Part shown: in pieces, positions 18,923-28,152 of the stretch
Layout: each line of letters begins with the position of its first letter
How positions within the stretch are numbered: the stretch's first letter is position 1
From: Mariniradius saccharolyticus AK6
GTDB taxonomy: Bacteria > Bacteroidota > Bacteroidia > Cytophagales > Cyclobacteriaceae
Direction of reading: 5' to 3'
Assembly: GCF_000330725.2 (NCBI RefSeq)
Contig: NZ_AMZY02000011.1
Coordinates: 186,001-250,000 of the forward strand
DNA length: 64,000 bases
Position numbers and translations under genes: made by a program
The notes under the pieces: model-generated
Databases searched by the model: none
Told to the model about the DNA's origin: nothing
The model's input: the letters and a program-made list of their open reading frames with translations, nothing else

Positions 18923-20022
18923 GGGTCAAATCCTCTTTTCTCGATCAAAAAATTGCAGGATTCTTTCATCTGGTGAATTGCAATTTGCTTCCACCTCTTG
19001 ACATCCTCATTCCCAAGAAGACTTATTTTGATTTCCTTTTGAAATCTCGAATGATAATTTTCATCCAACAACTCCCAATAGTGAAGAATAACACCTTTTT
19101 GACTTTCAATTAGCCGAGGAGTCGGTATTTTGTCTCTTTTTAAATTATTGATACTCGGTAATGCCGGCAGCAGGTTCCAGAGATCGTTATTCTTCCATAT
19201 AGCAAATGGTATCACATGGTCAACTTCGATTTTATTAGTTTTTTTACCAGTCCAAACGCAATCAGTTTCACCTTTTTCCTTCAAAAGTTTATTGAAAAGT
19301 TCTTTTGAATTCTCCGAATCGCGTTCAGTGACAGGAGACTGCACTAGGTTCCCAAGTATATTTTCGATCGAAAGGATTTTTTTTGAGGCATTTTTTGAAA
19401 ACTCAGCCCATTTCAAGAAAATAGAATCTTGCCCACTTATAAAGCTGCCCAAAATCTCAAAAGCATCAAAATAATCTTTAGGAATAGAAAAGGTTCCATA
19501 ATTCAATACCAAAAAATTACTATCCAGCTTCTCGATTGTGGCTGATTTCCGTTTCAATTCAGGTCTGAAAATAGAATGATATTCAGAAGAAATAGATCTT
19601 CCGATGTAATACATTGGCATTCTTCTTATCGTAGAATAGAGCTGATTTGCCAAGCCAATCAAGGTCGGAGTCATTTCTTCGGGAATGCCATTTCTTTTCA
19701 AATCTGCATAAAAGGCAGATAAACCGCCCTTCCCTTTGTAGAAGGCCACCAAGTCAGAAAGTGCGTTTTCAAAGGCTAACTTTGAGCTCCCATTGATTTG
19801 AGGAATTTTCCAATTTGACTCGAAAATCGGATAGTAGTAAACCATCCATTTCTCAATCAAGAGGCCCATTGGAAAATGAACTCTATTGTCTTTAAATTCA
19901 ATAAATGGGCTGTTTTCCTGAATGACGTCAATCGTTCCTCTTAGCAAGGCAAATTTGTAAGTGGTCGATTTACTATCGCGCTCTATAATCTTACTGATAT
20001 TCGAAAAAATCTCTTTATTCAT
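18910..20022 (-). CDS. HNH endonuclease-domain protein
   Basis: The 370-residue protein has an HNH nuclease module near its C-terminus (residues 250-300): a Cys in DCVWTG, then KIEVDHVIPFAIWKNNDLWNL and LPSINNLKRDKIP. The D-H pair, central Asn and final Asn match the metal-binding HNH pattern, although the second Cys of the usual first C-x-x-C pair is not present. The N-terminal 240 residues are unfamiliar and may recognise the substrate. It is the first gene of the HNH / methyltransferase-HIT pair, with the exonuclease-RecQ-UvrD gene further downstream on the same strand. The gene is visibly richer in A+T than most neighbours, which suggests later acquisition. A restriction-like function is inferred, not shown. 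Confidence 0.82.
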   Translation of the reverse strand: MNKEIFSNISKIIERDSKSTTYKFALLRGTIDVIQENSPFIEFKDNRVHFPMGLLIEKWMVYYYPIFESNWKIPQINGSSKLAFENALSDLVAFYKGKGGLSAFYADLKRNGIPEEMTPTLIGLANQLYSTIRRMPMYYIGRSISSEYHSIFRPELKRKSATIEKLDSNFLVLNYGTFSIPKDYFDAFEILGSFISGQDSIFLKWAEFSKNASKKILSIENILGNLVQSPVTERDSENSKELFNKLLKEKGETDCVWTGKKTNKIEVDHVIPFAIWKNNDLWNLLPALPSINNLKRDKIPTPRLIESQKGVILHYWELLDENYHSRFQKEIKISLLGNEDVKRWKQIAIHQMKESCNFLIEKRGFDPWEL

Positions 20023-20083
20023 GAATTTGCCACATTTAAAATTTTAATTGTAAATTATCAAAAAGTAACGAAACGAAATAGCT

Positions 20084-20314
20084 ATGAAAGATTTATTCGG
20101 TAACACGAAGCCAATCCAAATCGAAATCGATGAATGGTGGTTCAACGGGAGGATCATTATAAGGCAAAGGGATTCAAGATTACCTAAATGGATATCTTTT
20201 GAAGACAATAATTCACGTTTTGTAGAAATCCACGGATCAAAAAAAGAGGCTATTTCGTTTGCGTTGCATAACCCATGCAAAAACCCAAAAAATCTTGGTA
20301 TCGACTATATCTAA
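20084..20314 (+). CDS. Small unrecognised protein next to the HNH gene
   Basis: This 76-residue frame starts 61 bp from the HNH start codon and is divergent from it. The product MKDLFGNTKPIQIEIDEWWFNG is charged, has no membrane segment or signal peptide, and looks like a small beta-rich cytoplasmic protein with a WW pair. I recognise no family. The AT-rich composition resembles the HNH gene, so it could belong to the same acquired unit as a regulator or guard protein, but there is no direct evidence. A chance frame is possible, though the codon pattern reads like a real protein. Confidence 0.5.
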   Translation: MKDLFGNTKPIQIEIDEWWFNGRIIIRQRDSRLPKWISFEDNNSRFVEIHGSKKEAISFALHNPCKNPKNLGIDYI

Positions 20315-20440
20315 CCGCAAGTTGTGATTCCAAGATAACCCAAAATCTTAATCCTCGGAATCCCGATCGTAATTTTTTTGATTCCATATATCTAATCTTC
20401 CCTATTTTCGATCTATGTGGATAACTCCCAAATCCATCCT

Positions 20441-21190
20441 TTACCCCCTCCCCAACAAACACACGCCTCCGTGTTCCGCTAGCAGGTAGGGAGCGCCGTT
20501 TACCTTGCTGAAAAAGCGGAGGGAAAGGGCCCCTAAAATCACGCTATCGGAAGTGACCGCATCGCCAAAGTCCAAAACCTGACTGCCAAAGTCCTCCGGT
20601 CCTTTGTCCAAGGGCATCAGCGGCAATCCCTTGGCTTTTGAATGTTTTGGCATCTTGCCTTCTCCTGCCATCACAATGCCATGCACCCGCAGCCCATAGC
20701 AATCCGCTTCCAAACCCTTGGGGAAAATGGGTATCCCCGACAACTTCCCAAAACCAAATGCCAAATACCTGCCCTCCCCAAAAGACTCCATATCAGGCAA
20801 GCCCCCCAACATCCCCGCCACCGAGTCCTTTCCCAATTCAAGACCTTGGTAAAGCTGTCTGTCTCCCGCAGCAAACAGGCGCTCTCCCTTGCGGTGCAAC
20901 TTATCGGTTTGGATTACCCGCTGCAGCAATGCGGTCAGTTTGGAATGTCCCAACTTATCCACATCCCGCAGCGAGGACCACAGCGCCCTCCGGATAATGC
21001 CACTCGCCCGGGAGGCCCTTCCAAACTCCCTGCCCGCCCGACGCGAACCTTCAAACTCCTTGGCTGTTAAGAACCGCTTGCGACTTACCCCTCCCTTTTG
21101 CCTTGCGAGAAATTTCCCATTTGCATGCTGGTAAAAGGTGATGTTTCCCATGCTACCCGTCAAGGGGAACATTCCAACTTGTATGGCCAT
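20441..21190 (-). CDS. Conserved Bacteroidota hypothetical protein
   Basis: The 249-residue product begins MAIQVGMFPLTGSMGNITFY and continues with KGGVSRKRFL and SRRAGREFGRASRASGIIRRAL. This opening resembles a family of uncharacterised Bacteroidota proteins that start with a Gly-rich beta-hairpin and a basic helix; I recall the pattern but cannot name a domain. There is no signal peptide. The N-terminal third is strongly basic and could bind nucleic acid or a surface, while the rest is Gly-rich with beta-strands. The gene is isolated, on the minus strand, and contains one perfect TTATCCACA, with another in the spacer just downstream at 20416. Function is unknown. Confidence 0.7.
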   Translation of the reverse strand: MAIQVGMFPLTGSMGNITFYQHANGKFLARQKGGVSRKRFLTAKEFEGSRRAGREFGRASRASGIIRRALWSSLRDVDKLGHSKLTALLQRVIQTDKLHRKGERLFAAGDRQLYQGLELGKDSVAGMLGGLPDMESFGEGRYLAFGFGKLSGIPIFPKGLEADCYGLRVHGIVMAGEGKMPKHSKAKGLPLMPLDKGPEDFGSQVLDFGDAVTSDSVILGALSLRFFSKVNGAPYLLAEHGGVCLLGRG

Positions 21191-21402
21191 AGCTATACCG
21201 ATGATGTTAGGGGTGAAAGATAGGGATGTCGGGACGATGTGTCAATAGCCACCCGATGCCTGCCCGTCGTAACTCCGTGTTGTATGCGTATTGATACGGA
21301 TTATGCGCTTTTTGCAGGGCATTTTTGCATGCTAACTGGGCAATTTGCCAGCTAAGGCTCTTTTTTTAGATCTCAAAAATGAATCTATGGAAGGAAAGGA
21401 AA

Positions 21403-21786
21403 TGTGGATAACTCTATTTACATATGACCACGAACGCTTCGCCCCTCTACTTCAAACTCATTTCAACGGTAGCCGAAGGTAATTCCTACAGATTGCTGAG
21501 TCATTCGTTTCCAACGAACAGCATCAAACCCCACAAACCAAAGATTCCCATCTGTGAAAATCTGCGTCATCTGTGGTTAATACAAATAGACCACAGATTT
21601 CACAGATGAACACAGATAAAAAGTTATCTGGAGGTTGCACCTTCGGATTCTTGGGTCATTCGTTTACAACGAACAGAAACACTCCACTTTTTCTAAATAT
21701 CCCATCTGTGAAAATCTGCGTCATCTGTGGTTAATATAAATAGACCACAGATTTCACAGATGAACACAGATAATATATGTGGATAA
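21403..21786. repeat. CTGTG-family array bounded by DnaA boxes
   Basis: The 21191-21933 spacer holds two full repeat units at about 21550-21618 and 21702-21772, linked by blocks containing TCATTCGTTTCCAACGAA-like sequence. A perfect TGTGGATAA stands at 21403-21411 before the array, and another at 21778-21786 directly follows its last right arm (ACAGATAATATATGTGGATA). Apart from these repeats, the terminator at 21844 and the DnaA box at 21880, I see nothing. Confidence 0.82.
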
Positions 21787-21843
21787 CTTTCAAATCGCAG
21801 CCTGGATTGTATTTCGCGCTCATTTTTAGCCCAGTCGCAAAAA

Positions 21844-21873
21844 AATTTCCCTCCAAAGCATTGGAGGGAAATT
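21844..21873. terminator. Hairpin terminator after the ABC permease-peptidase gene
   Basis: AATTTCCCTCCAA and TTGGAGGGAAATT form a perfect 13-bp stem with a 4-base loop, 60 bp past the stop of the minus-strand permease-peptidase gene. A+T at both ends allows function in either direction. A perfect TTATCCACA follows at 21880. The same hairpin-plus-box arrangement occurs at 28.26-28.31 kb. Confidence 0.75.
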
Positions 21874-21933
21874 CAGCGTTTATCCACATAGATTCATGAC
21901 CAGACTACAGTCCGACAGGGACTTGCAGCAGCG

Positions 21934-24900
21934 CTAATTGACACTCACATTCAACACGTTGTCGTCAGGAATACGGTCGACCAGTTTGTTGTAGGGGTCG
22001 ATTCCAGCCTTGGTCGGAACCCCTCCTTTGACACGGATTTGAAGGGTTGTCTCGCCAGGTTTGATCTTGTGCTTTTGAATATACAGGGGATTGGTGCGGT
22101 TACGTCCGTTTTCGTCCTTATCCTCGGCTGCAAATATCCCTACATCCACAAAATCCCCTTCGTACACCGCGGGCGTTTCCCTTCCCAAGCTATCCGCGTA
22201 CACTTTTTGGGAGTTTAAGGTAAATGTGACCAAGTACTCATCATCCCCGACTTTCTCGGCCTTGGCTTCCTTGGCCCTGTTTTCGTACAAAGTAATCTTG
22301 TGCCAGGTATCATCCAAGAAATAATGCATCGAATCCGGCGTGTACTTCGTCAGGTGCCGCAGCAGGTCTGAACTTCCCGCAAAAGGCGGCGTCTCCTTTA
22401 GCCCAAATTCAGCGACAAAATCCTTCAGCGCGGCGTCCATCTTATCGTCTCCGATGTAATCCCGCAAGGCATACAGCACCAAGGCACCCTTTTGGTACCA
22501 GATATATCCCCTGTCCGCATTGATAAAGGCATTTTCCTTTTTGCTTTCCCCTGACCTTCCTGACAGATACCTGTCCAATTCATCTTTGAGGAAGCGCTTC
22601 ATATTGTCGCGACCATAGGCCCTTTCGGTCAGGATAAGCGCGGAATACTCCGCCAAAGCTTCCGAAATCAAATTAGACCCTCGGGTATAATTGGGCGGAA
22701 CCTGATGCCCCCACCATTGGTGGGCGAGTTCGTGGGCAGTGACAAAATAGACATAGTCAAAGCTGTTGGGATCGCTGAAATCCGCAACCCAGCCAAAACT
22801 CTCGGAAAAAGGCACCGTGTTGGGGAAAGACTGCGCAAAGCCCGCATACCTCGGGAACTCCAAAATCCGCATTTGCCTAAACTGGAAGGGGCTATATTTT
22901 TCTGAAAAATAGCTCAAACCGTCTTTGTAAGCCGCCAGAAACCTGTCCAAATTGTAGGTATGCCGCGGATGATGGTAGATTTCTATTGCCACTTCCTTTC
23001 CGTCAGGCAGCTGGGCTTTGTCCAAGAGTACATCGTATTTGGCAGAAACGACCGAAAAGAAGTACTGTATCGGCGTGTCCTGTTTGTAGTGAAAATAGCG
23101 TCTGCCATTTTCGGTCCACTCTTTTTGGAGGTATCCAGGTACTACTGCTATCTGGTCCGCTGACGTGCTGACGATAGCCTCAAACCTCACAAAATCCGCA
23201 TCTTGGGAGAAGAGGAGATTCCGCAAGCCAAATGGGTCATCATGCGGGGGCAGGTCCGTGTCCTTGGGCTTCAGCCCGTATTTTTTTCTGGTCTCATCCG
23301 AACTCAACTCCAGATTGTCGGAATATCCGAAACTAGGCAGAAATGCACTGGTAAACGTACCGTTGTGCACCAAGTCCCTTCCATAGCCCGAGTTTGGAAA
23401 ACCCTTGTTCAACTGACTGGCAATCAATTGTATCTGAAGCGTATCGCCTGGCTGCATCGCCTTGGGCAAGGCCAGGATTTTGTACCAGTGCCTTTCCTCA
23501 AAGGAACCGAAGATATCAAACGCCCGCTTGTCATATTTCAAGGGAAACCGATATTCCAGCGTATCCCCAGCATGCAAAACGACAAAATTACTCAGCGAGG
23601 ATTCCTGCATATGGAGCGAATCAATGACCGCATCAGTCTTGTTGACAATCGTCAAATCCAGGGTGAAAAAGGCATTGCGCTCTTCGGGATAGACGTCAGC
23701 TTTTAGGAAAGCTGCCACCACCTTGGGTTGGGGGATGCGTTGATATTGCTTCAACTGCTTTTCATATTCCGCGGAGCGCTTTTCCCCTTCCCGGATGGTG
23801 AGGTATCCATTTTTATAGACCACCGACTGATAGATGTAGGCACCCGAACCAAATGCCACCAACAAGCAGACCATGGCTACAGCGATGGCCGGACTCTTCA
23901 AGCGGGATTTGGCTGTTTTCCACCTGCTGCTGAAGTTGGTCTCAGAACCCCTCACGAAGAAGATGCTGAAGACCAACACCAAAAACAAGCCAAATGCCGT
24001 CCAGTAAAGGTTGAACCAAAACAATGACTCGGCAAAATGTCCAAGCCCGTTCATATCGGACCAAAGATAGGAGGGCTTGTAGGAGAATTTGAACAGGGTA
24101 AAGTTGGCCTTCGCCAAGTCCAATACCTGACCAATCACTACCCAAATCGCAATGCTAGCCGCGTGTCCCGCAAACTTATTGTTGAAAACCATATGGACCG
24201 CAAACACCAGCATGACCATTTGGAGGTAATCAAAGTAAGTTATCAACAAACTATCGATCAGATAGATATGCAGGTCATATTGGAAATAACCCTTCAGCGT
24301 CTGTACCAAAAGGCCCACCGGAATCGGAATCACTGCCAATATCAGCGTGACAAAAGCCATGGCCAGAAACTTGGAACTCAGCATGACACCATCCTTCACG
24401 GGGAATGTATCACTGATGATGGCATAGCCCGAGGCTTGGCTGCGGTGGATGGACTCTCCTGTAAAGAATACGATGATGATGAATACAAATAGGTTGTAAT
24501 CAAAGCCCTTGAACTCCATCAGGAAAGTGGTCACGGGAAAGTTGGAAACACTGTAAAGCGTAGACCCGATCCAGAAATCCAACACCAAAAAGATGAAGCC
24601 GCCCAAGAGAATTGATCTGAAGTAGATGTCCTTGACGATATTGTTGACCTCGATTCCGGTCAAAGCCTTCAAGCTTAACCATTGGTATTTGTTGGAGAAA
24701 TCGGTCAACACCTTTGCCAAGCCTCCTGTCGGATAGGTTTCCGCTTCGGCCTGCTTTTTATTGGATTTGATCCTTTCTTGGAAGAAATAGGTAAAGGAAA
24801 ACCGCCAATACGCAGCCGCAAAAAAACCCAAGCCAACCAAAGACCAAATGATCCGATTGAGCAAGAGATTGCCTTTCAATGGCAAAATGAAGGTGTTCTT

Positions 24901-25590
24901 TTCAAATGGCGTCAGGTACCGCGTCTCGTAATTGAAAGTATTCAGCGCAAAAGGATCGAGCAATTGTACAAGATCCTTGTTTTCGATGTCCTGGGCCAGA
25001 AAGTTGGAAAGCAAATAGGCGATAAACAGGACTATTCCACCCGAATAGATCGACTTGATGTTGCGGGTAAAAATAATCAGGGCGAAGAAAAGCGTACCCG
25101 CAATCCACATGTTGGGCAGGACGAGCGTCAACCAGGGATGTGTATAGAACTTCAAGACGTGCGGTCCGTACCGTTCCGCATCAGTCCAGCCTGTAGCAGC
25201 ACCAACGATACAGCCCAAGTAAATCCCCAGCATGACGGCCGAGGTGATTGCCAACAATACCACAAATGAACCCCAGAATCGACCCATAAAATACGCTCCT
25301 TTGGACAGCGGGTAACTGAACATGAAGCTTCCGGTCTTGTGTTCCAAATCCCGGTAAATCGGGACACCCAGGATGGCCGATGCCAGCAATATTCCAAAAA
25401 TGGAAATGATGGACTGAAGTTGGGCGATGACGTAGGGTGAATTGTGGGAAACTTTGTCCGAGGCAGGCGTAAATCCCCCACCAAAAAGGACGAATGCGAT
25501 CACAAACAACATCCCAAAGTAGATGTATGTCGCCGGCCTTGAAAGCCGATAGCGGATTTCAAACTTGAAAACGTTCCAAAAATCCTGCAT
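21934..25590 (-). CDS. ABC-2 type permease fused to an M1-family aminopeptidase
   Basis: The 1218-residue protein starts with about 580 residues of ABC-2-type permease, in two sets of six or so membrane helices, followed by an extra-cytoplasmic M1 peptidase-like region. The zinc motif HELAHQWWGHQV lies near residue 952, and the downstream acidic ligand is in ISEALAEYSAL. The usual GAMEN substrate loop is replaced by GFAQSFPNTVPFSE, as known for this fusion family. The ATPase partner is encoded 3 bp upstream on the same strand, and the two overlap functionally as one exporter. The cargo is unknown; processing of an exported peptide is a plausible reading. No perfect TTATCCACA falls within this 3.6-kb gene. 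Confidence 0.9.
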   Translation of the reverse strand: MQDFWNVFKFEIRYRLSRPATYIYFGMLFVIAFVLFGGGFTPASDKVSHNSPYVIAQLQSIISIFGILLASAILGVPIYRDLEHKTGSFMFSYPLSKGAYFMGRFWGSFVVLLAITSAVMLGIYLGCIVGAATGWTDAERYGPHVLKFYTHPWLTLVLPNMWIAGTLFFALIIFTRNIKSIYSGGIVLFIAYLLSNFLAQDIENKDLVQLLDPFALNTFNYETRYLTPFEKNTFILPLKGNLLLNRIIWSLVGLGFFAAAYWRFSFTYFFQERIKSNKKQAEAETYPTGGLAKVLTDFSNKYQWLSLKALTGIEVNNIVKDIYFRSILLGGFIFLVLDFWIGSTLYSVSNFPVTTFLMEFKGFDYNLFVFIIIVFFTGESIHRSQASGYAIISDTFPVKDGVMLSSKFLAMAFVTLILAVIPIPVGLLVQTLKGYFQYDLHIYLIDSLLITYFDYLQMVMLVFAVHMVFNNKFAGHAASIAIWVVIGQVLDLAKANFTLFKFSYKPSYLWSDMNGLGHFAESLFWFNLYWTAFGLFLVLVFSIFFVRGSETNFSSRWKTAKSRLKSPAIAVAMVCLLVAFGSGAYIYQSVVYKNGYLTIREGEKRSAEYEKQLKQYQRIPQPKVVAAFLKADVYPEERNAFFTLDLTIVNKTDAVIDSLHMQESSLSNFVVLHAGDTLEYRFPLKYDKRAFDIFGSFEERHWYKILALPKAMQPGDTLQIQLIASQLNKGFPNSGYGRDLVHNGTFTSAFLPSFGYSDNLELSSDETRKKYGLKPKDTDLPPHDDPFGLRNLLFSQDADFVRFEAIVSTSADQIAVVPGYLQKEWTENGRRYFHYKQDTPIQYFFSVVSAKYDVLLDKAQLPDGKEVAIEIYHHPRHTYNLDRFLAAYKDGLSYFSEKYSPFQFRQMRILEFPRYAGFAQSFPNTVPFSESFGWVADFSDPNSFDYVYFVTAHELAHQWWGHQVPPNYTRGSNLISEALAEYSALILTERAYGRDNMKRFLKDELDRYLSGRSGESKKENAFINADRGYIWYQKGALVLYALRDYIGDDKMDAALKDFVAEFGLKETPPFAGSSDLLRHLTKYTPDSMHYFLDDTWHKITLYENRAKEAKAEKVGDDEYLVTFTLNSQKVYADSLGRETPAVYEGDFVDVGIFAAEDKDENGRNRTNPLYIQKHKIKPGETTLQIRVKGGVPTKAGIDPYNKLVDRIPDDNVLNVSVN

Positions 25591-25593
25591 GGC

Positions 25594-26481
25594 TTAGAGG
25601 GTTATTGGGTCTACTTTTTGAGAAATATAGCTGAAGTATACATCCTCCAAATTGGCAGGTACCGGCACAAAACCGTTTCCCGGGTCGGATTCGCTTTTGA
25701 TCCGCAGGCTCAATTTTCCTTCTTTCAATTGCGTGGCAATCAAATTGTAATTGCCTTTATATTCAGAAAGTGCGGCCTTCTCGATACTCTTCTGAAAAAT
25801 CTGCCCCTGGAGTTCGGCGATGCCATCAGAGGGCTTGCCCTGCATGAGTACTTCGCCTTTGCAGATGATCGCCATGTTGGAACACAGCGTACTCACGTCT
25901 TCGACGATATGGGTCGAAAGGATCACAATCGTATTTTCCCCCAATTCGCTGAGCAAGTTGTAGAAACGGTTTCTTTCCGAAGGGTCCAAGCCTGCCGTCG
26001 GTTCGTCCACGATGATCAATGAGGGATTTCCAGCCAAAGCCTGTGCAATGCCAAAGCGCTGCCGCATCCCACCCGAAAAAGTACCCAGCGCTTTTTTTCG
26101 GTCTTTAAAGAGGTTCACCTTCTGCAACAGCGTACCTACCAACTCTTTCCTTTCCGACTTGTGGATAACTCCCTTCATCTGGGCGATATGGTCGAGCATC
26201 ACTTCGGCGGAAATCCTTGGATAGAGGCCAAAATCCTGGGGGAGATAGCCGAGTCTTTCACGCACTTTTTGTTTTTCATGAAGTACGTCGATTCCGTCCA
26301 GGGTGATGCTACCTCCGTCGGCATCCTGTAGCGTCGCAATGGTGCGCATCAGGGTGGATTTCCCGGCGCCGTTTGGACCGAGCAGTCCAAACATCCCCTG
26401 CTTGATGTGCAGAGAGATGTCGTTCAGGGCGGTGACGCCATTCGGGTAAGTTTTGGATAGATTTTGAATGATCAATTCCAT
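25594..26481 (-). CDS. ABC transporter ATP-binding protein
   Basis: I choose the ATG at 26481, giving 295 residues that start MELIIQNLSKTYPNGVTALN. The longer frame from 26637 adds 52 residues without family character. Walker A is GLLGPNGAGKST, the Q-loop is YLPQDFGLY, the signature is TFSGGMRQRFGIAQAL, Walker B is LIIVDEPTAGLD and the switch His is in ILSTHIVED. This is the nucleotide-binding subunit of an ABC-2 exporter. It is followed after 3 bp by the permease-aminopeptidase gene, which is certainly its membrane partner. One perfect TTATCCACA is used in the frame reading VIHK. Confidence 0.92.
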   Translation of the reverse strand: MELIIQNLSKTYPNGVTALNDISLHIKQGMFGLLGPNGAGKSTLMRTIATLQDADGGSITLDGIDVLHEKQKVRERLGYLPQDFGLYPRISAEVMLDHIAQMKGVIHKSERKELVGTLLQKVNLFKDRKKALGTFSGGMRQRFGIAQALAGNPSLIIVDEPTAGLDPSERNRFYNLLSELGENTIVILSTHIVEDVSTLCSNMAIICKGEVLMQGKPSDGIAELQGQIFQKSIEKAALSEYKGNYNLIATQLKEGKLSLRIKSESDPGNGFVPVPANLEDVYFSYISQKVDPITL

Positions 26482-26670
26482 GTGTTGGTGGTTTAGAAAG
26501 TATGAGTAAAGAATTATAAAAGATAGGCACAATTGGCAGAAAAAGGAAAAACTCCAGAAAACTGATCGGGTGTTTATCCCCTTTATCCTGCATTCAAAAA
26601 CAACCGCTGCGCTTGCGGAGGCTAAAGAAGGCAACAACGAAAAAAATCAAACCTCACACTTCAAAGATTC

Positions 26671-27030
26671 CCATCTGTGGAAATCTGTGTCATTTGGGGC
26701 TAAAAATATAATGCCACAGATAGTGCAGATGGACGCAGATAATCACTTTTTCCGAAGGTTATACTATCGCATTGCTTAGTCATTCGTTTCCAACGAATAG
26801 AACCAAACCGCTTTCATTGATGAATCCAATCTGTGAAAATCTGCGTCATCTGTGGTAAAATAAATAGACTACAGATCGCACAGATGGACACAGATAAATA
26901 TATTATCAGAGGGTAATTCAATCGGATTCTTGGGTCATTCGTTTCCAATGAAATGAATCCAATCTGTGGAAATCTGTGCCATCTGTGGTATAAATCAATG
27001 ATCCACAGATCCCACAAATGGACGCAAATA
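26671..27030. repeat. CTGTG-family array left of the GxxExxY gene
   Basis: Three units lie at about 26671-26741, 26828-26897 and 26960-27030, in the form ATCTGTGTCATCTGTGG to CACAGATGGACACAGAT, and are joined by TCATTCGTTTCCAACGAA-type linkers. They fill the spacer 26482-27068 and carry no gene. These copies use ATGGACACAGAT rather than the ATGAACACAGAT of the arrays at 12 and 17 kb, so the array forms its own subfamily. Confidence 0.82.
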
Positions 27031-27068
27031 AACTTGACTGTCGAGATGTGATTTCGTCAATAGCCGTG

Positions 27069-27115
27069 TTTAGTCGACTAAAATTGAATAAGTAAAATTT
27101 CGTGTTTTACCTTTA
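27069..27115 (+). promoter_or_regulatory. Promoter and palindrome of the GxxExxY gene
   Basis: TTTAGTCGACTAAA at 27069-27082 is a perfect 14-bp palindrome. Immediately after it come TTG at 27084-27086 and, 21 bases later, TACCTTTA at 27108-27115, which fit the Bacteroidota -33/-7 promoter with one mismatch. Transcription would start near the ATG at 27122, so the mRNA may be almost leaderless. The half-site TTTAGTC recurs at 27113. Regulation by the palindrome is inferred. Confidence 0.4.
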
Positions 27116-27121
27116 GTCTAG

Positions 27122-27517
27122 ATGGAAAACACGAACATTTTAACAAAAGCAATAATTGGCAAGGCCTTTCGAGTATCGAATACTTTGGGACCGGGATTCA
27201 TGGAAAAGGTTTATGAAAATGCCTTGGTCTATGAACTAAGAAAAAGCGGTTTCTTGGTCTATCAACAATATGAGTTAAAAGTCCATTATGAAGATGTTGA
27301 AGTAGGGACATTTTTTGCTGACATGGTTGTCGAAAACAAAGTTTTAGTAGAACTGAAAGCTGTAAAGGACTTGGAGGATATACATCTAGCTCAAGTGCTT
27401 CATTACCTAAAGGCATGCAAATTTCAACTCGGTTTACTCATCAATTTTGGGACACCCGCTATTCAGATCAAAAGGATCGCGAATGGATTTTTGGTCGATT
27501 CAAACACAACAAAATAG
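27122..27517 (+). CDS. GxxExxY protein (PD-(D/E)XK nuclease-like)
   Basis: The 131-residue protein carries the family-defining GFMEKVYENAL (G-x-x-E-x-x-Y) and a nuclease-like core: FFADMVVENKVLVELKAV supplies D...E-x-K, followed by HLAQVLHYLKACKFQLGLLINFG. The spacing D-x(n)-E-L-K matches the PD-(D/E)XK active site, so it may cut DNA, although no member's role is well established as far as I know. It stands alone, with CTGTG-family repeat arrays on both sides (three units left, four and a half right). The stop at 27517 is followed after about 20 bp by a half repeat, so the gene is embedded in the array. Confidence 0.9.
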   Translation: MENTNILTKAIIGKAFRVSNTLGPGFMEKVYENALVYELRKSGFLVYQQYELKVHYEDVEVGTFFADMVVENKVLVELKAVKDLEDIHLAQVLHYLKACKFQLGLLINFGTPAIQIKRIANGFLVDSNTTK

Positions 27518-27539
27518 TCAAATAGGGTAAAAATAGATA

Positions 27540-28152
27540 AACCACAGATCGCACAGATGGGCGCAGATAAGTTCCTTATCCAAAGGGTATACCATCGAAT
27601 TCATGGATCATTCGTTTCCAACGAAATGAATCCAATCTGTGAAAATCTGTGTCATCTGTGGTAAAAATCAATGAACCACAGATACCGCAGATGGACACAG
27701 ATAAATTCGTTTTTCTAAGCCTACACTTAATGATTCCTATTTCAAACCTTTCCAACAAATAGAATGCACCACACTACTTTATTTCTTCCCATCTGTGGAA
27801 ATCTGTGTCATCTGTGGTATAAATCAATGAACCACAGATACCGCAGATGGACACAGATAAATTCGTTTTTCTAAGCCTACACTTAATGATTCCTATGTCA
27901 TACATTTCCAACAAATAGAATGCACCACACTACTTTATTTCTTCCCATCTGTGGAAATCTGTGTCATCTGTGGTAAAAATCAATGAACCACAGATCGCAC
28001 AGATGGACTCAGATAAATAATTAATCCGAAGGTCATACCATCGGATTCACGGGTCATTCGTTTCCAATGAAATGAATCCAATCTGTGTCATCTGCGGTAA
28101 AATAAATAAACCACAGATAGAGCAGATGAACACAGATGATTTATGTGGATAA
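27540..28152. repeat. CTGTG-family array right of the GxxExxY gene, ending in a DnaA box
   Basis: A right arm alone at 27540-27570 is followed by units at about 27633-27704, 27790-27860, 27947-28018 and 28081-28138. The units near 27790 and 27947 sit in a tandem duplication of about 157 bp, including the linker that contains ATAGAATGCACCACACTACT. The array ends ACAGATGATTTATGTGGATA, so a perfect TTATCCACA (minus strand, 28144-28152) directly follows the last arm. No gene is visible between 27518 and 28358. Confidence 0.85.

Noticed and set aside
20441-21070. Long plus-strand frames opposite the conserved hypothetical gene
   Set aside because: They are Pro/Ser-rich shadows; the minus frame has the family-like start.
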